From: Leifsonia williamsii
GTDB lineage: Bacteria > Actinomycetota > Actinomycetes > Actinomycetales > Microbacteriaceae
Length of the DNA: 64,000 nucleotides
NCBI RefSeq assembly: GCF_030433685.1
Contig: NZ_JAROCF010000001.1
Location: 62,001 to 126,000 of the forward strand
Direction: 5' to 3'
Shown piece after piece: positions 1 to 8,839 of this stretch (position 1 is its first letter; every line of letters starts with the position of its first letter). The position numbers and the translations under genes were made by a program. The notes under the pieces were generated by a model that saw only the letters and a list, made by a program, of their open reading frames with translations, made no database searches and had not been told where the DNA came from.

Positions 1-253
1 CCTCCTCGAACGCCTCGATCGTCTCCAGGTCGGTGCGGCCGATGGTCGCGAACACGACCGCCTCGAAGCCGAGGCCGACCGCCTCCGGCGACAGCACCGC
101 GCGGTAGCCGACGATGGCGCCGTCGCGCTCGAGCTCGCGCACCCGGCGGTGGCAGGCGGAGAGGCTGAGGCCGATGCGCGCGGCGAGATCGGTGACCGTC
201 AGCCGGCCGTCCGCCTGGAGTTGCGCAAGGATCTCCCGGTCGAGTGCATCCAC
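1..253 (-). CDS. Lrp/AsnC-family transcriptional regulator (3' end outside window)
   Basis: The reverse strand from a GTG at 253 encodes VDALDREILAQLQADGRL, then an HTH-like stretch (TDLAARIGLSLSACHRRVREL) and the GAIVGYRAVLSPEAVG linker typical of Lrp/AsnC proteins. It is open to the window edge, so the ligand-binding RAM domain is cut off after about 84 residues. GTG is chosen because the family begins with a short LD..D.(I/L)L..L motif a few residues from the start. It diverges from a LysE-type exporter with about 98 bp between them, the usual arrangement of amino-acid-sensing regulators that control an adjacent exporter (as in LysG-LysE or Lrp-BrnFE). Control of that exporter is therefore inferred. 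Confidence 0.9.
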   Translation of the reverse strand, partial: MDALDREILAQLQADGRLTVTDLAARIGLSLSACHRRVRELERDGAIVGYRAVLSPEAVGLGFEAVVFATIGRTDLETIEAFEE

Positions 254-351
254 GCGAGCGATTCTTCCACGTGTTCGGCCGGTCGGCGCAGAACTTCGGA
301 GCACATTCGGCGCCGTTTCCCGTAGCTTCTTCGACGAAAGGAGGCCGCACC

Positions 352-978
352 GTGGATCCCGCCCTCGTCGCCCAGTTCTGGACCATCGGCCTGCTGCTCG
401 TGCTCACGCCCGGCGCCGACTGGGCGTACGCCATCGCGGCGGGCGTGCAGACCCGCAACGTGGCCCCCTCGATCCTCGGGATGCTCGCCGGATACACGCT
501 CGTGGTCTCGGCCGTCGCACTCGGCGCCGGCGCTCTGGTGACGCGCATCCCGGGTGCGCTGATGGCGCTGACCGTGATCGGCGGCGCCTACCTCATCTGG
601 CTCGGCATCCGCACCCTGACCAGCCCGGCCGGGCCGATCACCGCGGGCGACGCGACGATCGACGGCGTGCCACTGAAGCGCTTCCTCCGCGGCGCGGGGG
701 TGAGCGGGATCAACCCGAAGGGGCTCCTGCTGCTGCTCGCGCTCCTCCCCCAGTTCACGACCCCGCACGCGCTGCCGCCGACGCTGCAGATGTTCGGCCT
801 GGGCGCCATCCACCTGATCAACTGCGCGGTCGTGTACTCGATCGTGGCGGTGCTCGCCAAGCGCCTCCTGCGCTCCCGGCCCCGCGCCGCCTTCTACGTG
901 ACGAAGGCGGCGGGTGTCGCGATGGTCGGGATCGGGCTGGCGCTGCTCGCGGAGCGGGTGGCGGAGGCGGTGGGGTGA
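352..978 (+). CDS. LysE/RhtB-family amino acid exporter
   Basis: A 208-residue, very hydrophobic protein with about six membrane segments. The first segment (residues about 5-22) runs into LTPGADWAYAI, the family's conserved proline-glycine region near the N-terminus, and GVSGINPKGLLLLLALLPQF near the middle matches the second conserved block (NPK) of LysE/RhtB transporters. Length fits the family (about 200-215 residues). The GTG at 352 is preferred over an upstream ATG at 244 because an AAAGGAGG ribosome site lies at 337-344 and the extra N-terminus would be hydrophilic and unlike the family. The substrate cannot be read from sequence; the divergent Lrp-type regulator suggests an amino acid. 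Confidence 0.9.
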   Translation: MDPALVAQFWTIGLLLVLTPGADWAYAIAAGVQTRNVAPSILGMLAGYTLVVSAVALGAGALVTRIPGALMALTVIGGAYLIWLGIRTLTSPAGPITAGDATIDGVPLKRFLRGAGVSGINPKGLLLLLALLPQFTTPHALPPTLQMFGLGAIHLINCAVVYSIVAVLAKRLLRSRPRAAFYVTKAAGVAMVGIGLALLAERVAEAVG

Positions 979-991
979 CGGCTTACATTAT

Positions 992-1020
992 TTGATACGT
1001 GTAATTTCACACGTTACACT
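992..1020 (+). promoter_or_regulatory. Sigma70-like promoter with overlapping dyads
   Basis: TTGATA at 992-997 and TACACT at 1015-1020 are separated by exactly 17 bp in a locally AT-rich stretch. The spacer holds two overlapping inverted repeats: ACGTGT/ACACGT (997-1002 and 1009-1014) and GTGTAA/TTACAC (999-1004 and 1014-1019). It lies 46 bp before the lipoprotein gene at 1066, which has an AGGAGG at 1054-1059. It probably drives the three-gene operon to 2675, and the dyads look like a repressor site, although no regulator is obvious nearby. Confidence 0.65.
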
Positions 1021-1065
1021 CGCGATGCTCGTCGAGACAGGCGAGAACACCACAGGAGGTGCATC

Positions 1066-1491
1066 GTGGGCCGGAAATCACAACCATCGGGTTGGTCGGC
1101 AGTCCTGGCAGCAGCAGTTCTACTGGCATCAGGGGCGGTCGCTGGTTGCTCGCAGCAGTATTCGTCTCCGATCGGGCAGTGCTCGCCCAACTACACCCTT
1201 ACCAATCCCCACGGACGATTCGCCATCCAACAGGCGGGAAGGAATCAGTCGGTACAGTGGGGCGTCTATCCGAGCGCCGACATCCAGGCGCGCGCCCGAC
1301 GTTACAAGCTCGACGTCTACGTCGGGTCCCGCCGTGTCGACTCGAAGACCCAGGCCTATGCCCCGCACGGTTCGATCTCCCAACGAGATGTCAGCGGCAA
1401 GAACGGGCAGATCGTGAAGATCAGCGGAACCGTCAGCGACGCAGCGAGCAATATTCTCTACCTGACCGTGCAATGCCACCTTGCCCGCTAG
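1066..1491 (+). CDS. Small predicted lipoprotein
   Basis: 141 residues from a GTG with a good ribosome site (AGGAGG, 7 nt spacing). The N-terminus is a lipoprotein signal: positive residues, a hydrophobic core (WSAVLAAAVLLASG) and the lipobox AVAGC, so cleavage and lipidation at about Cys28 are expected. The mature part is small, polar and contains two further cysteines. I do not recognise a named domain; the C-terminal half (RRYKLDVYVGSRRVD ... VKISGTVSDAASNILYLTVQC) reads like a beta-sandwich. First gene of an operon with a hypothetical protein and a broken CPBP protease. Confidence 0.75.
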   Translation: MGRKSQPSGWSAVLAAAVLLASGAVAGCSQQYSSPIGQCSPNYTLTNPHGRFAIQQAGRNQSVQWGVYPSADIQARARRYKLDVYVGSRRVDSKTQAYAPHGSISQRDVSGKNGQIVKISGTVSDAASNILYLTVQCHLAR

Positions 1492-1507
1492 CCGATAGGA
1501 CGTAGTC

Positions 1508-1939
1508 ATGGTTGATGGCTTCACCGCAGCGGAACTGGTCGAAATCAGATCTCTGGTCCTCGCGGATGTTGCGACCTCGGGAGTCGCTCTTGGCGAATTC
1601 ACCCTGTTCGACGGGCGAAGCAGCGCGGGCACCTCCCCGGATGCTTACCGCGTGATCGAGGGGGACATCGGCCCTACGGATGATCTTTTCGCACAGGTGG
1701 ACGGGCACTGGATGCGGATTGCCGCCGACACGGTTCCCGATGCGGCCTCGATGGTCCTCGCGCAGCTGCAGGACGACATCATCGACGCGCTCGGCCGCGG
1801 TTGGCCGGAGATCGTCGATGCGAACAACCGCTTCGAGGGAGTCGCTGTGGCCAGAGGCGAATCTGCCGGCGAGCCCGCGGGCTGGTATGTGAACACCCGG
1901 CGGCTGTGCGCGATCGGTCGACTCGCTCGTCACCAGTGA
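1508..1939 (+). CDS. Hypothetical protein in lipoprotein/CPBP operon
   Basis: 143 residues, ATG start 16 nt after the lipoprotein stop, with a weak purine tract (GATAGGACG) before it. No signal peptide or membrane segment. The protein is acidic, with DDLFAQVDGHWMRIAADTVPDAASMVLAQLQDDIIDALGRGWPEI reading as a compact alpha/beta domain. No known family recognised. Its stop codon overlaps the GTG start of the next gene (GTGA at 1936-1939), so the two are probably translationally coupled. GC content here is somewhat lower than in the surrounding core genes, which may hint at a later arrival. Confidence 0.7.
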   Translation: MVDGFTAAELVEIRSLVLADVATSGVALGEFTLFDGRSSAGTSPDAYRVIEGDIGPTDDLFAQVDGHWMRIAADTVPDAASMVLAQLQDDIIDALGRGWPEIVDANNRFEGVAVARGESAGEPAGWYVNTRRLCAIGRLARHQ

Positions 1940-2675
1940 CCCTCATCACTTCGACCGGCCGGCCGCCCGCAACGGCTGCCAGCGCAGCCTCGGTATTGCT
2001 CGGCATCGCGGTAGCCCTGTCGCTGTTCCCTTCCGCCATCCCCTACCTTCTCGCAGGGGCAGTTGCGACGATGGTCGCGCCGACGCGCCACCAGAAGGTG
2101 CTCTCCGCCGCCCTCGTCGCTACCGTGGGCTGGACGCCCTGGCCTTTGCCTGCCGCCTTCGGCGCCGTCGCGTGGTGGATCTCTGGAGGGCGACCCCCGA
2201 CTATTGGGCCGAGCACCCAGGCGGTCCACGCCCGCAGCCTGGCATGGCAGCTGCCTCGGCCGCGGTCCTCGGTCTGATCGGTGTCGCGATCTCCTGGGAC
2301 AGGATCGGTGGCGACGCTTCGCCGCTGATGCCGCTCGAGCGGCCGCCTGTTCTCGTGACGATCGTCGTCGTGGCCGCCCTCGCGGCTGCGAACGCCGGGG
2401 CGGAGGAGGCCTTGTGGCGGGTTGCGCTGCTGTCCGAACAGTCCGCCGACCCAGCGCCGAATATGTGGCTTGCGCAGGCGATGTCCTTCGGCATCGCGCA
2501 CTGGGCGGGCCTGCCGTACGGACCGGCCGGTGTCTTGGCATCCGGGACGTTGTCCCTCGTCCTGATGCTCGCGCGAGCGCGATACGGATTCCTGCGCGTG
2601 CTGATCATCCACGGGGTCGTCGATGTCGTCATCTTCGCCGCCGTGTTCATGTTCGCGATCTACCCGCCGAGTTAG
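1936..2675 (+). pseudogene. CPBP-family intramembrane metalloprotease, frame-disrupted
   Basis: The N-terminal half reads from a GTG at 1936 (VTLITSTGRPP..., two or three membrane segments through GAVAWWISGG) and the C-terminal half reads one frame back (from about 2199: DYWAEHPGGPRP... to IYPPS). The C-terminal half carries the CPBP/Abi motifs EEALWR and FGIAHW and ends in a membrane helix. One base added to the C5 run at 2194-2198 would join them into a single protein of about 246 residues (740+1 nt is a multiple of 3). Either the gene is a recent pseudogene, the base was lost in sequencing, or frameshifting occurs. CPBP proteins are membrane proteases related to CAAX processing enzymes. 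The substrate is unknown. Confidence 0.7.
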
Positions 2676-2892
2676 CAGACCCCCAAACCCTTCACCTCGG
2701 AAGGCCGCTGCTTCACCCTCGCCGCGTCGGCAGCCGGGGAAGAGAAGGCGTCTGATTGCTCCCGAGGCCGCCGCGCCGGCACCCGACAAGGATTCGGCAC
2801 TTCAGCCCGGGCACCCCCGGACGCTATGGTGATGCCGATCGGGGGTCGATCCCGCGGTCCGGCAGCCGGTCACCGAGTCAGCGGGGGAAGCC

Positions 2893-4746
2893 ATGATGCG
2901 ACGAAGCACTCGCCTCCGGGCGGCCGTCGGCGCGCTCGCGGTGGTCACGGCGGCTGCGGCGGCCGTTCTGGTCGGCGCGGGCGGCGCCCAGGCCGCTCCG
3001 GGCGACCCGTTCCCGGTCAACCCCGCCAACGTGTTCATCGCGCAGGGCTCGCCCACGGGTCTGTACACGGCGGTGCAGGGCGACGGCGCCATCCAGTTCC
3101 AGCCCGAGGGGCCGACATCGGCGATCGGATACAACGCCATCGGCTACCGCCAGGCGGACGGCTTCATCTACGGCATGGAGGATGTCGGGACCACCCTCGT
3201 GCGGATCGGTCAGGACGGCGTGGTGACGACCGTCGGCACCGTCGCGGGCCTCCCCAACACCGCCGCCGCCTGGAACGCCGGCACGTTCGGCGAGGGGCCG
3301 TACGCCGACACCCTGTTCGTCCGGGTCGCCGGACTCGGTGCGGCGGCGAACATCTACGCGATCGATGTGACGACCCTCACCGCGACGACGATCCCCCTGT
3401 CGCCGACGCCGGCGAACACGCCCGACCTGGTCTTCCTGGCCGGGGCGATTTGGGCCTTCCCGAACGGGCAGACGGCCTACCGGATCGACCCGGCGAGCGG
3501 CGCTGTGGAGGAGTTCGCCACCGGGCTCGCCCTCACGGGGTCGTTCGGCGCTCAGTGGGTCTACGGCAACGGCGACATCGGCCTGTCGGACAACAACACG
3601 GGTGTCATCTCCCGGATCCGGATCGACGACGCGGCGGGCACGATCCCCACGTTCACGCTGGTCAGCCAGCAGCCGGGCACCGCCAACGCCAACAGCGACG
3701 GCACCTCCTCCCCCGGCTCCCCGATCGACCTCGGCATCGTGAAGACGGGTACCGCCACCGCCGCCGCCGGCGGGCCGGTCGCCTACACGCTCACGGTGAC
3801 GAACAACAGCAGCACGGAGTCCACCGGCTCGCTGGTCAGAGACGAGGTCCCCGCCGAGCTCACCGGCGTCACCACCGGAACCACCGGGTGCGATGTGACC
3901 GGCAACGCGGTCGAGTGCTTCCACGGGCCGCTCGCGCCGGGCGCCTCCTTCATCGTGACGGTGGAGGCCACCCTCGCCGCGTCCGCGACGGCGTGCTTCA
4001 CCAACACCGCGACCGTGCTCGGCAACGAGGCGGACCCCGCACCGGCCAACGACGAGGCGTCGGCGCAGACGTGCCCGCTCCTCCCCGCCCTCGCCATCGA
4101 CAAGACCTCCGCCGCGGTGAGCGGCGCCGGGGCGGGCGACATCGTGACGTACACGGTCGTCGCGACGAACGTCGGCGATGCCCCGTACCCGGCGACCGCC
4201 CCCGCGGTCGTTCTCGACGACCTCTCCGGCGTCCTCGACGACGGCCAGTTCTCCGGCGACCCGACCGCGTCGGCGCCGGGGACGCTGGGGTTCAGCGCGC
4301 CGATCCTCTCCTGGAGCGGTCCGCTCGCCATCGGCGCGTCCGTCGTGCTGCGCTACCAGGTCCAGGCCTCCGACGCCGGGGACGGCGTGCTCGCGAACGT
4401 GGCGTGGTCGCCGCTCGACCCGGCCGCCGCAACCGCCCCCGCGTGCGACCCGAGGGACTCGAACGGTCGTGACGTCGTCACCGGCGAGCCGTGCGCGCGC
4501 ACGAGCCTCGCGCTGGCGACGACGCCACCACCACCGCCGCCGGGAGGGACGCCGGGCGGAACCCCCGGTGGCGGCGCGTCAGGAACGGCCGCCGGCGGAG
4601 GCGGTGTGACGACCGAGCTCGCGGACAGCGGCAGCACGGCACCGCCGTGGGGCCTCGCCCTGATCCCCCTGGTCGGCGGCGCGGCCGCACTGCTGCTGCC
4701 GGCGCGGAGGCCGACGTGGGCGACCGAGCGACGCGGCCGAGCATGA
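2893..4746 (+). CDS. Secreted DUF11-repeat surface protein with sorting-like C-terminus
   Basis: 617 residues. Residues 1-35 are a signal peptide ending AGGAQAAPG. Residues about 36-270 are a repeat-rich region like the beta-propeller-type heads found on DUF11 proteins (YNAIGYRQADGFIYGM, TAAAWNAGTFGEG). Two DUF11 domains follow (about 278-395 and 398-510), each starting L.I.KT and holding the Y.(V/L).(A/V)TN motif. Then come a proline/glycine linker and a C-terminal signal: LADSGS near residue 576, a hydrophobic helix and a basic tail (RRGRA). LADSG resembles the relaxed LPXTG signals of actinobacteria, so wall anchoring by a sortase is plausible, but no sortase is in the window. Its stop overlaps the next start. 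Confidence 0.8.
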   Translation: MMRRSTRLRAAVGALAVVTAAAAAVLVGAGGAQAAPGDPFPVNPANVFIAQGSPTGLYTAVQGDGAIQFQPEGPTSAIGYNAIGYRQADGFIYGMEDVGTTLVRIGQDGVVTTVGTVAGLPNTAAAWNAGTFGEGPYADTLFVRVAGLGAAANIYAIDVTTLTATTIPLSPTPANTPDLVFLAGAIWAFPNGQTAYRIDPASGAVEEFATGLALTGSFGAQWVYGNGDIGLSDNNTGVISRIRIDDAAGTIPTFTLVSQQPGTANANSDGTSSPGSPIDLGIVKTGTATAAAGGPVAYTLTVTNNSSTESTGSLVRDEVPAELTGVTTGTTGCDVTGNAVECFHGPLAPGASFIVTVEATLAASATACFTNTATVLGNEADPAPANDEASAQTCPLLPALAIDKTSAAVSGAGAGDIVTYTVVATNVGDAPYPATAPAVVLDDLSGVLDDGQFSGDPTASAPGTLGFSAPILSWSGPLAIGASVVLRYQVQASDAGDGVLANVAWSPLDPAAATAPACDPRDSNGRDVVTGEPCARTSLALATTPPPPPPGGTPGGTPGGGASGTAAGGGGVTTELADSGSTAPPWGLALIPLVGGAAALLLPARRPTWATERRGRA

Positions 4747-5006
4747 CCGGGACCAGGACGGAGCCGGCCGGGAGCGGGTTCGTGCGCTTCCTGAAGCGCA
4801 AGTGGCTCGCGATCGTGCTGGTGGTGCTGGCGGTGATCGTGGCGATCCAGAACCTGGTGGGCGGCGATCAGGCGACCGTGTTCCTGCTGTGGAGCGAGTT
4901 GGTGATGCCGACCTGGGCGCTCGTCGTGATCGTGTTCCTGGTCGGAGGCATCGTCGGGTGGGTGTTCGCCCGCAACCGCGCGGCCCGGCGGGAACGGCGG
5001 CGGTGA
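4743..5006 (+). CDS. LapA-domain (DUF1049-type) small membrane protein
   Basis: 87 residues. ATG at 4743 overlaps the preceding stop (ATGA), and the preceding frame offers no better start. After a basic stretch (FVRFLKRKWL) there are two membrane helices, AIVLVVLAVIVAIQN and PTWALVVIVFLVGGIVGWVF, separated by a short loop, and an Arg-rich tail. This two-helix pattern with ..F.L.N....V.L....P..L.....GF..G is that of the LapA/DUF1049 family, envelope proteins linked to LPS assembly in proteobacteria but of unknown role in Gram-positives. Probably co-translated with the surface protein upstream. Confidence 0.75.
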   Translation: MTGTRTEPAGSGFVRFLKRKWLAIVLVVLAVIVAIQNLVGGDQATVFLLWSELVMPTWALVVIVFLVGGIVGWVFARNRAARRERRR

Positions 5007-5057
5007 ACGGTCGCCGCGCCGCTTGACGGGAGGCGCCCGGCGGGGTTCTTTGGAACC

Positions 5058-5216
5058 ATGATTGCTCTCATCGTGATCCTGCTCGTCATCTGGGCCATCC
5101 TGGCGATCCTCGGATTCGCCATCAAAGGCCTGCTCTGGCTCGCCATCCTCGGCATCGTCTTCTTCGTGATCACGCTGATCGTCGGCTGGCTGCGACGCGG
5201 GGCCAGCCGGAGCTAG
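5058..5216 (+). CDS. Tiny hydrophobic two-helix membrane protein
   Basis: 52 residues from an ATG at 5058; the reading frame is intact to TAG at 5214. Almost entirely hydrophobic (MIALIVILLVIWAILAILGF, a charged turn AIKG, then a second helix to VGW) with a basic end (LRRGASRS). Small proteins of this type are common in actinobacteria and are usually annotated hypothetical. A stem-loop follows at 5242. The ribosome site is poor (GGGTTCTTTGGAACC), so the gene may belong to the preceding operon or be weakly expressed. Confidence 0.6.
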   Translation: MIALIVILLVIWAILAILGFAIKGLLWLAILGIVFFVITLIVGWLRRGASRS

Positions 5217-5241
5217 CCTCCCGCCCGCCGAACAACACGCG

Positions 5242-5280
5242 AAGCGGGCGCGCCCGGCCGATGCCGTGGCGCGCCCGCTT
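5242..5280. terminator. Bidirectional terminator-like hairpin
   Basis: Perfect 13-bp inverted repeat, AAGCGGGCGCGCC (5242-5254) and GGCGCGCCCGCTT (5268-5280), with a 13-nt loop. The A/T ends of the stem would give short U runs on either strand. It lies between convergent genes (5216 and 5313). Confidence 0.7.
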
Positions 5281-5312
5281 TCCGCGTCCGCGGAGGGGTC
5301 TGCGCAGTGCGC

Positions 5313-5546
5313 TCAGGGCTGCTCCCGGTCGAGTGCGCCTCCCTCCGGCTCCTGGCCCGCCGCCGTCTCCTGCTTCTCCACCGGGGTGTCGGAGGGCGCA
5401 GGCGCGCCCCACGGCTCCACCCCCGCCGGCGGCTGGGTGGTGTCGGGCTCGTCCGGCAGCGAGCCGTCGGGGACCGGGTCGCCGGAGGAACGCTTCGGCT
5501 GCTGCTCGTCGTCGCTGGGAGTCAGTTCGTCTGTCATGTCCGCCAT
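5313..5546 (-). CDS. Small acidic, disordered hypothetical protein
   Basis: 77 residues from ATG at 5546, preceded by a strong GGGGAGG ribosome site about 8 nt upstream. The composition is Pro, Glu, Asp, Gln and Ser rich (SDDEQQPKRSSGDPVPDG..., PVEKQETAAGQEPEGG), with no hydrophobic core, so the protein is probably intrinsically disordered. No family recognised. A longer in-frame extension upstream is ruled out by codon pattern and by the aldo/keto reductase starting on the other strand. Confidence 0.55.
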   Translation of the reverse strand: MADMTDELTPSDDEQQPKRSSGDPVPDGSLPDEPDTTQPPAGVEPWGAPAPSDTPVEKQETAAGQEPEGGALDREQP

Positions 5547-5651
5547 GCCACGCCTCCCCCTCCCCCGCGCGCTAGGGGTTGACACCGGTCCGCGCGCGTC
5601 ATGCGGCGCGATCCATTGGACTTCGCGGCCGGTCAGCGGTACCTCTGGAGC

Positions 5652-6692
<1,041 letters not shown>

Positions 6693-6727
6693 GCCGCACC
6701 CTCCCTTCGCCCCCTTCATCCAGTTGG

Positions 6728-6769
6728 CACGACATGCCGTGCGGCCGCCGGGCTGCACGGCATGTCGTG
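6728..6769. terminator. Terminator-like hairpin between convergent genes
   Basis: Perfect 15-bp inverted repeat CACGACATGCCGTGC (6728-6742) / GCACGGCATGTCGTG (6755-6769) with a 12-nt loop. It sits between the 3' ends of the aldo/keto reductase (6692) and the leftward glycosyltransferase (6832). It resembles the CGACACGCCG palindromes elsewhere in this window. Confidence 0.7.
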
Positions 6770-6831
6770 ACGAATGGATCGAGGTGGGGGTGGGGATGAC
6801 GGCGGGGTGAAGCCGGGAGGGCGTGGCCGCG

Positions 6832-8406
6832 TCAGCGGGTGAGCTCGATCAGGACCGTGCGGTGCGTGGAGACGCGGACCCCGGTCTCCTGGAAGCCGAG
6901 GTCCTCCAGGTCGTCCATCCCGTAGGTGTGCTGCTCGCCGTCGATGACCAGCTCCAGCAGCCACACCCGGCGCACACCGTCGAAGCGGCCGTGCTGCGCC
7001 GCCCGCGGCACCGAGTACGCCCGGTCGGCCCAGCCGATGTTGCGGTCGTACGGGACCTGCAGGGTGACGTCGCGCACCTCCGCGAAACCGTCCGGATAGG
7101 TACGCATCGCCAGTCGCGGGCGCTGCGACGGGCGCGCTCGCTCGTCGAAGACCACGGCGTCGCCGGGCCGGGCGTGCGCGGCCACGGCGGCGCTGACCTC
7201 CGCCCAGTCGCTGTCGTTCTTCGCATAGGGGCCGCGCTGCAACACGTAGACGGGCGCGCAGGCGGCCACCACGACGAGGGTGATCGACGCGGTGGCCACC
7301 ATGGCGCGGCGGGCGGAGGTGCGACCGAGCCGCCGCCCGATCACGAGGACGCCCTCCGCCATCGCCAGCGCGGCGAAGGGCGCGGCGAACGTGGAGTAGC
7401 GGGCCGCGTACAGCGGGAAGACCAGGTCGGCGAGCACCAGCCCGCCGGTCGGGAGCAGCAGCACGCACAGCGCGACGGTGGTCGCCGAGATGGGTGGAGG
7501 CGCGCTCACCGCCGCTGCGCCGGCCCGGCGCCGCAGCCGCCAGGCCCGCCACACGGGCACCGCCGCGGCGACGATGAGCGCCCACGCGAGCACCGCGAAC
7601 CACGGCGTCCAGAACCAGGGCGCCCAGAGCAGGGTCGAGTAGTCGAGCGTCTGCGCGCCGAGATAGCGGATCTGCCGCCGCTCCAGGAAGGCGACCACGA
7701 TCAGCGGGGCCAGTGCGAGCACGGCGGCCGCCGTCGAGATCGCCCACGCCCGCAGGGCCGGGCGGGAGGCGCGCGAGAGGAGCACGATCGCCGCGTGGGC
7801 GAGAGCGATCGAGACGAAGTACAGGAACAGGTATGACCCGGCCGCCAGCCCGACGCCGTAGAGCACCCAGCCCAGGCGCCTCCGGGACGGGGAGGCGTCG
7901 CGGCCCGCGCCGTCGAGCAGCCAGAGCAGCAGCAGGGTCAGCCACACAGCGACGGCGGCGGTGAGGGCGTAGGAGCGCGCCTCCTCCCCCGCATAGGTCA
8001 GCCGCGGCAGCACGGTCGCGACGACGCCCGCGACGATCGCGGCGCTCGGCCCGCCGCGCCGGCCGGCGAGCAGGGTGACTCCCGCGACCGCGGCGCCGAC
8101 GGCGATGGCGCTCGGCAGCCGCAGTGCGAACGCGCTCTCACCCGCGATGCGGATCCAGCCGTGCATGCCGAGGTAGTAGACGCCGTGCACCGCGTCCACG
8201 TGCGTGACCATGCGGGCGAGGCTGTCCAGCGGCCGCTTGGCCGAGAGGAGCGTGGCCGCCTCGTCGCCCCAGAGCGACGGGATCCAGCTGCCCGCGGCGC
8301 ACACGACCGCCGCGACGAGCCCGAAGGCGAGGGCGATGGTCCAGGGGCGTACCGCCGCCAGCGGCTCGGCGCGGGTGCGCCGGGCCTGCCCGGTCAGAAC
8401 GGTCAT
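6832..8406 (-). CDS. GT-C-type membrane glycosyltransferase (ArnT/GT39-like)
   Basis: 524 residues with about 10-12 membrane helices and a soluble C-terminal part of roughly 150 residues. The first periplasmic loop holds WGDEAATLLSAKRP, the acidic catalytic motif of GT-C enzymes that use polyprenyl-phosphate sugars (PMT/ArnT-like), followed by the conserved H..YYLGMHGW segment. The family glycosylates proteins or glycans on the outer face of the membrane. Start: ATG at 8406 with GAGGCTGAG upstream. The longer upstream frame is rejected because it is hydrophilic and out of character. It stands alone; a long upstream gap may carry its leader. Confidence 0.8.
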   Translation of the reverse strand: MTVLTGQARRTRAEPLAAVRPWTIALAFGLVAAVVCAAGSWIPSLWGDEAATLLSAKRPLDSLARMVTHVDAVHGVYYLGMHGWIRIAGESAFALRLPSAIAVGAAVAGVTLLAGRRGGPSAAIVAGVVATVLPRLTYAGEEARSYALTAAVAVWLTLLLLWLLDGAGRDASPSRRRLGWVLYGVGLAAGSYLFLYFVSIALAHAAIVLLSRASRPALRAWAISTAAAVLALAPLIVVAFLERRQIRYLGAQTLDYSTLLWAPWFWTPWFAVLAWALIVAAAVPVWRAWRLRRRAGAAAVSAPPPISATTVALCVLLLPTGGLVLADLVFPLYAARYSTFAAPFAALAMAEGVLVIGRRLGRTSARRAMVATASITLVVVAACAPVYVLQRGPYAKNDSDWAEVSAAVAAHARPGDAVVFDERARPSQRPRLAMRTYPDGFAEVRDVTLQVPYDRNIGWADRAYSVPRAAQHGRFDGVRRVWLLELVIDGEQHTYGMDDLEDLGFQETGVRVSTHRTVLIELTR

Positions 8407-8839
8407 GGTCTCAGCCTCGGACTCGTCGGTGAACGGAAGGGAACGCTCAGCAGCCAACCAGGCGAAGCCGGACGACCCCTGGGCGCGTGGTGCGGGTCTT
8501 CGAAGAGAGGGGCCCCCACCACCCCGATTCACGGTACGCCGGGGCCCGGTGCAGTGGCACCGGCGGGTTCCGACCGGTGTGCGGGGCACGGCCTGGGGTG
8601 CGGGCCGTGGCTGGGTTCGGGCCGCCGGCGCTGCCCGTTCCCGTCGGCCGGGATAACCGGGCCCCGGGCACGACGAGGCACCGCCTGCCCGGGACCCGCC
8701 CCACGCACGCCGGGAAGGAGGCGACGCGAGAGCCGCGTCGGCGACCGCATCCGGCGCACGACAGGAACGGTAGGCCGGCCCGCGGCGGAGGAGCAGGGGA
8801 TGACAGGCGTTTCGGCCGGTGGTATCCGCCCGCCGCGCC
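8407..8839. other. 433-bp gene-free region
   Basis: No credible gene is seen on either strand; open frames here read as low-complexity Arg/Pro/Gly. It is extremely GC rich with several dyads, the clearest being CCCGGGCA (8663-8670) / TGCCCGGG (8686-8693), which could end the SRAP transcript coming from the right. The left part must hold the promoter and leader of the membrane glycosyltransferase at 8406. No known riboswitch or structural RNA consensus was recognised. Confidence 0.5.

Noticed and set aside
4178..4609. Other reading frames within the DUF11 protein gene
   Set aside because: Low-complexity Arg/Pro shadows of a gene with clear signal peptide and domains.
5601..5651. An upstream ATG start for the aldo/keto reductase
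   Set aside because: The extra 17 residues do not match the family and the ribosome site fits the ATG at 5652.
8510..8560. Cobalamin riboswitch suggested by GCCACTG on the reverse strand
   Set aside because: The other conserved boxes of that riboswitch are missing, and the sequence is itself a small GTGC/GCAC hairpin.
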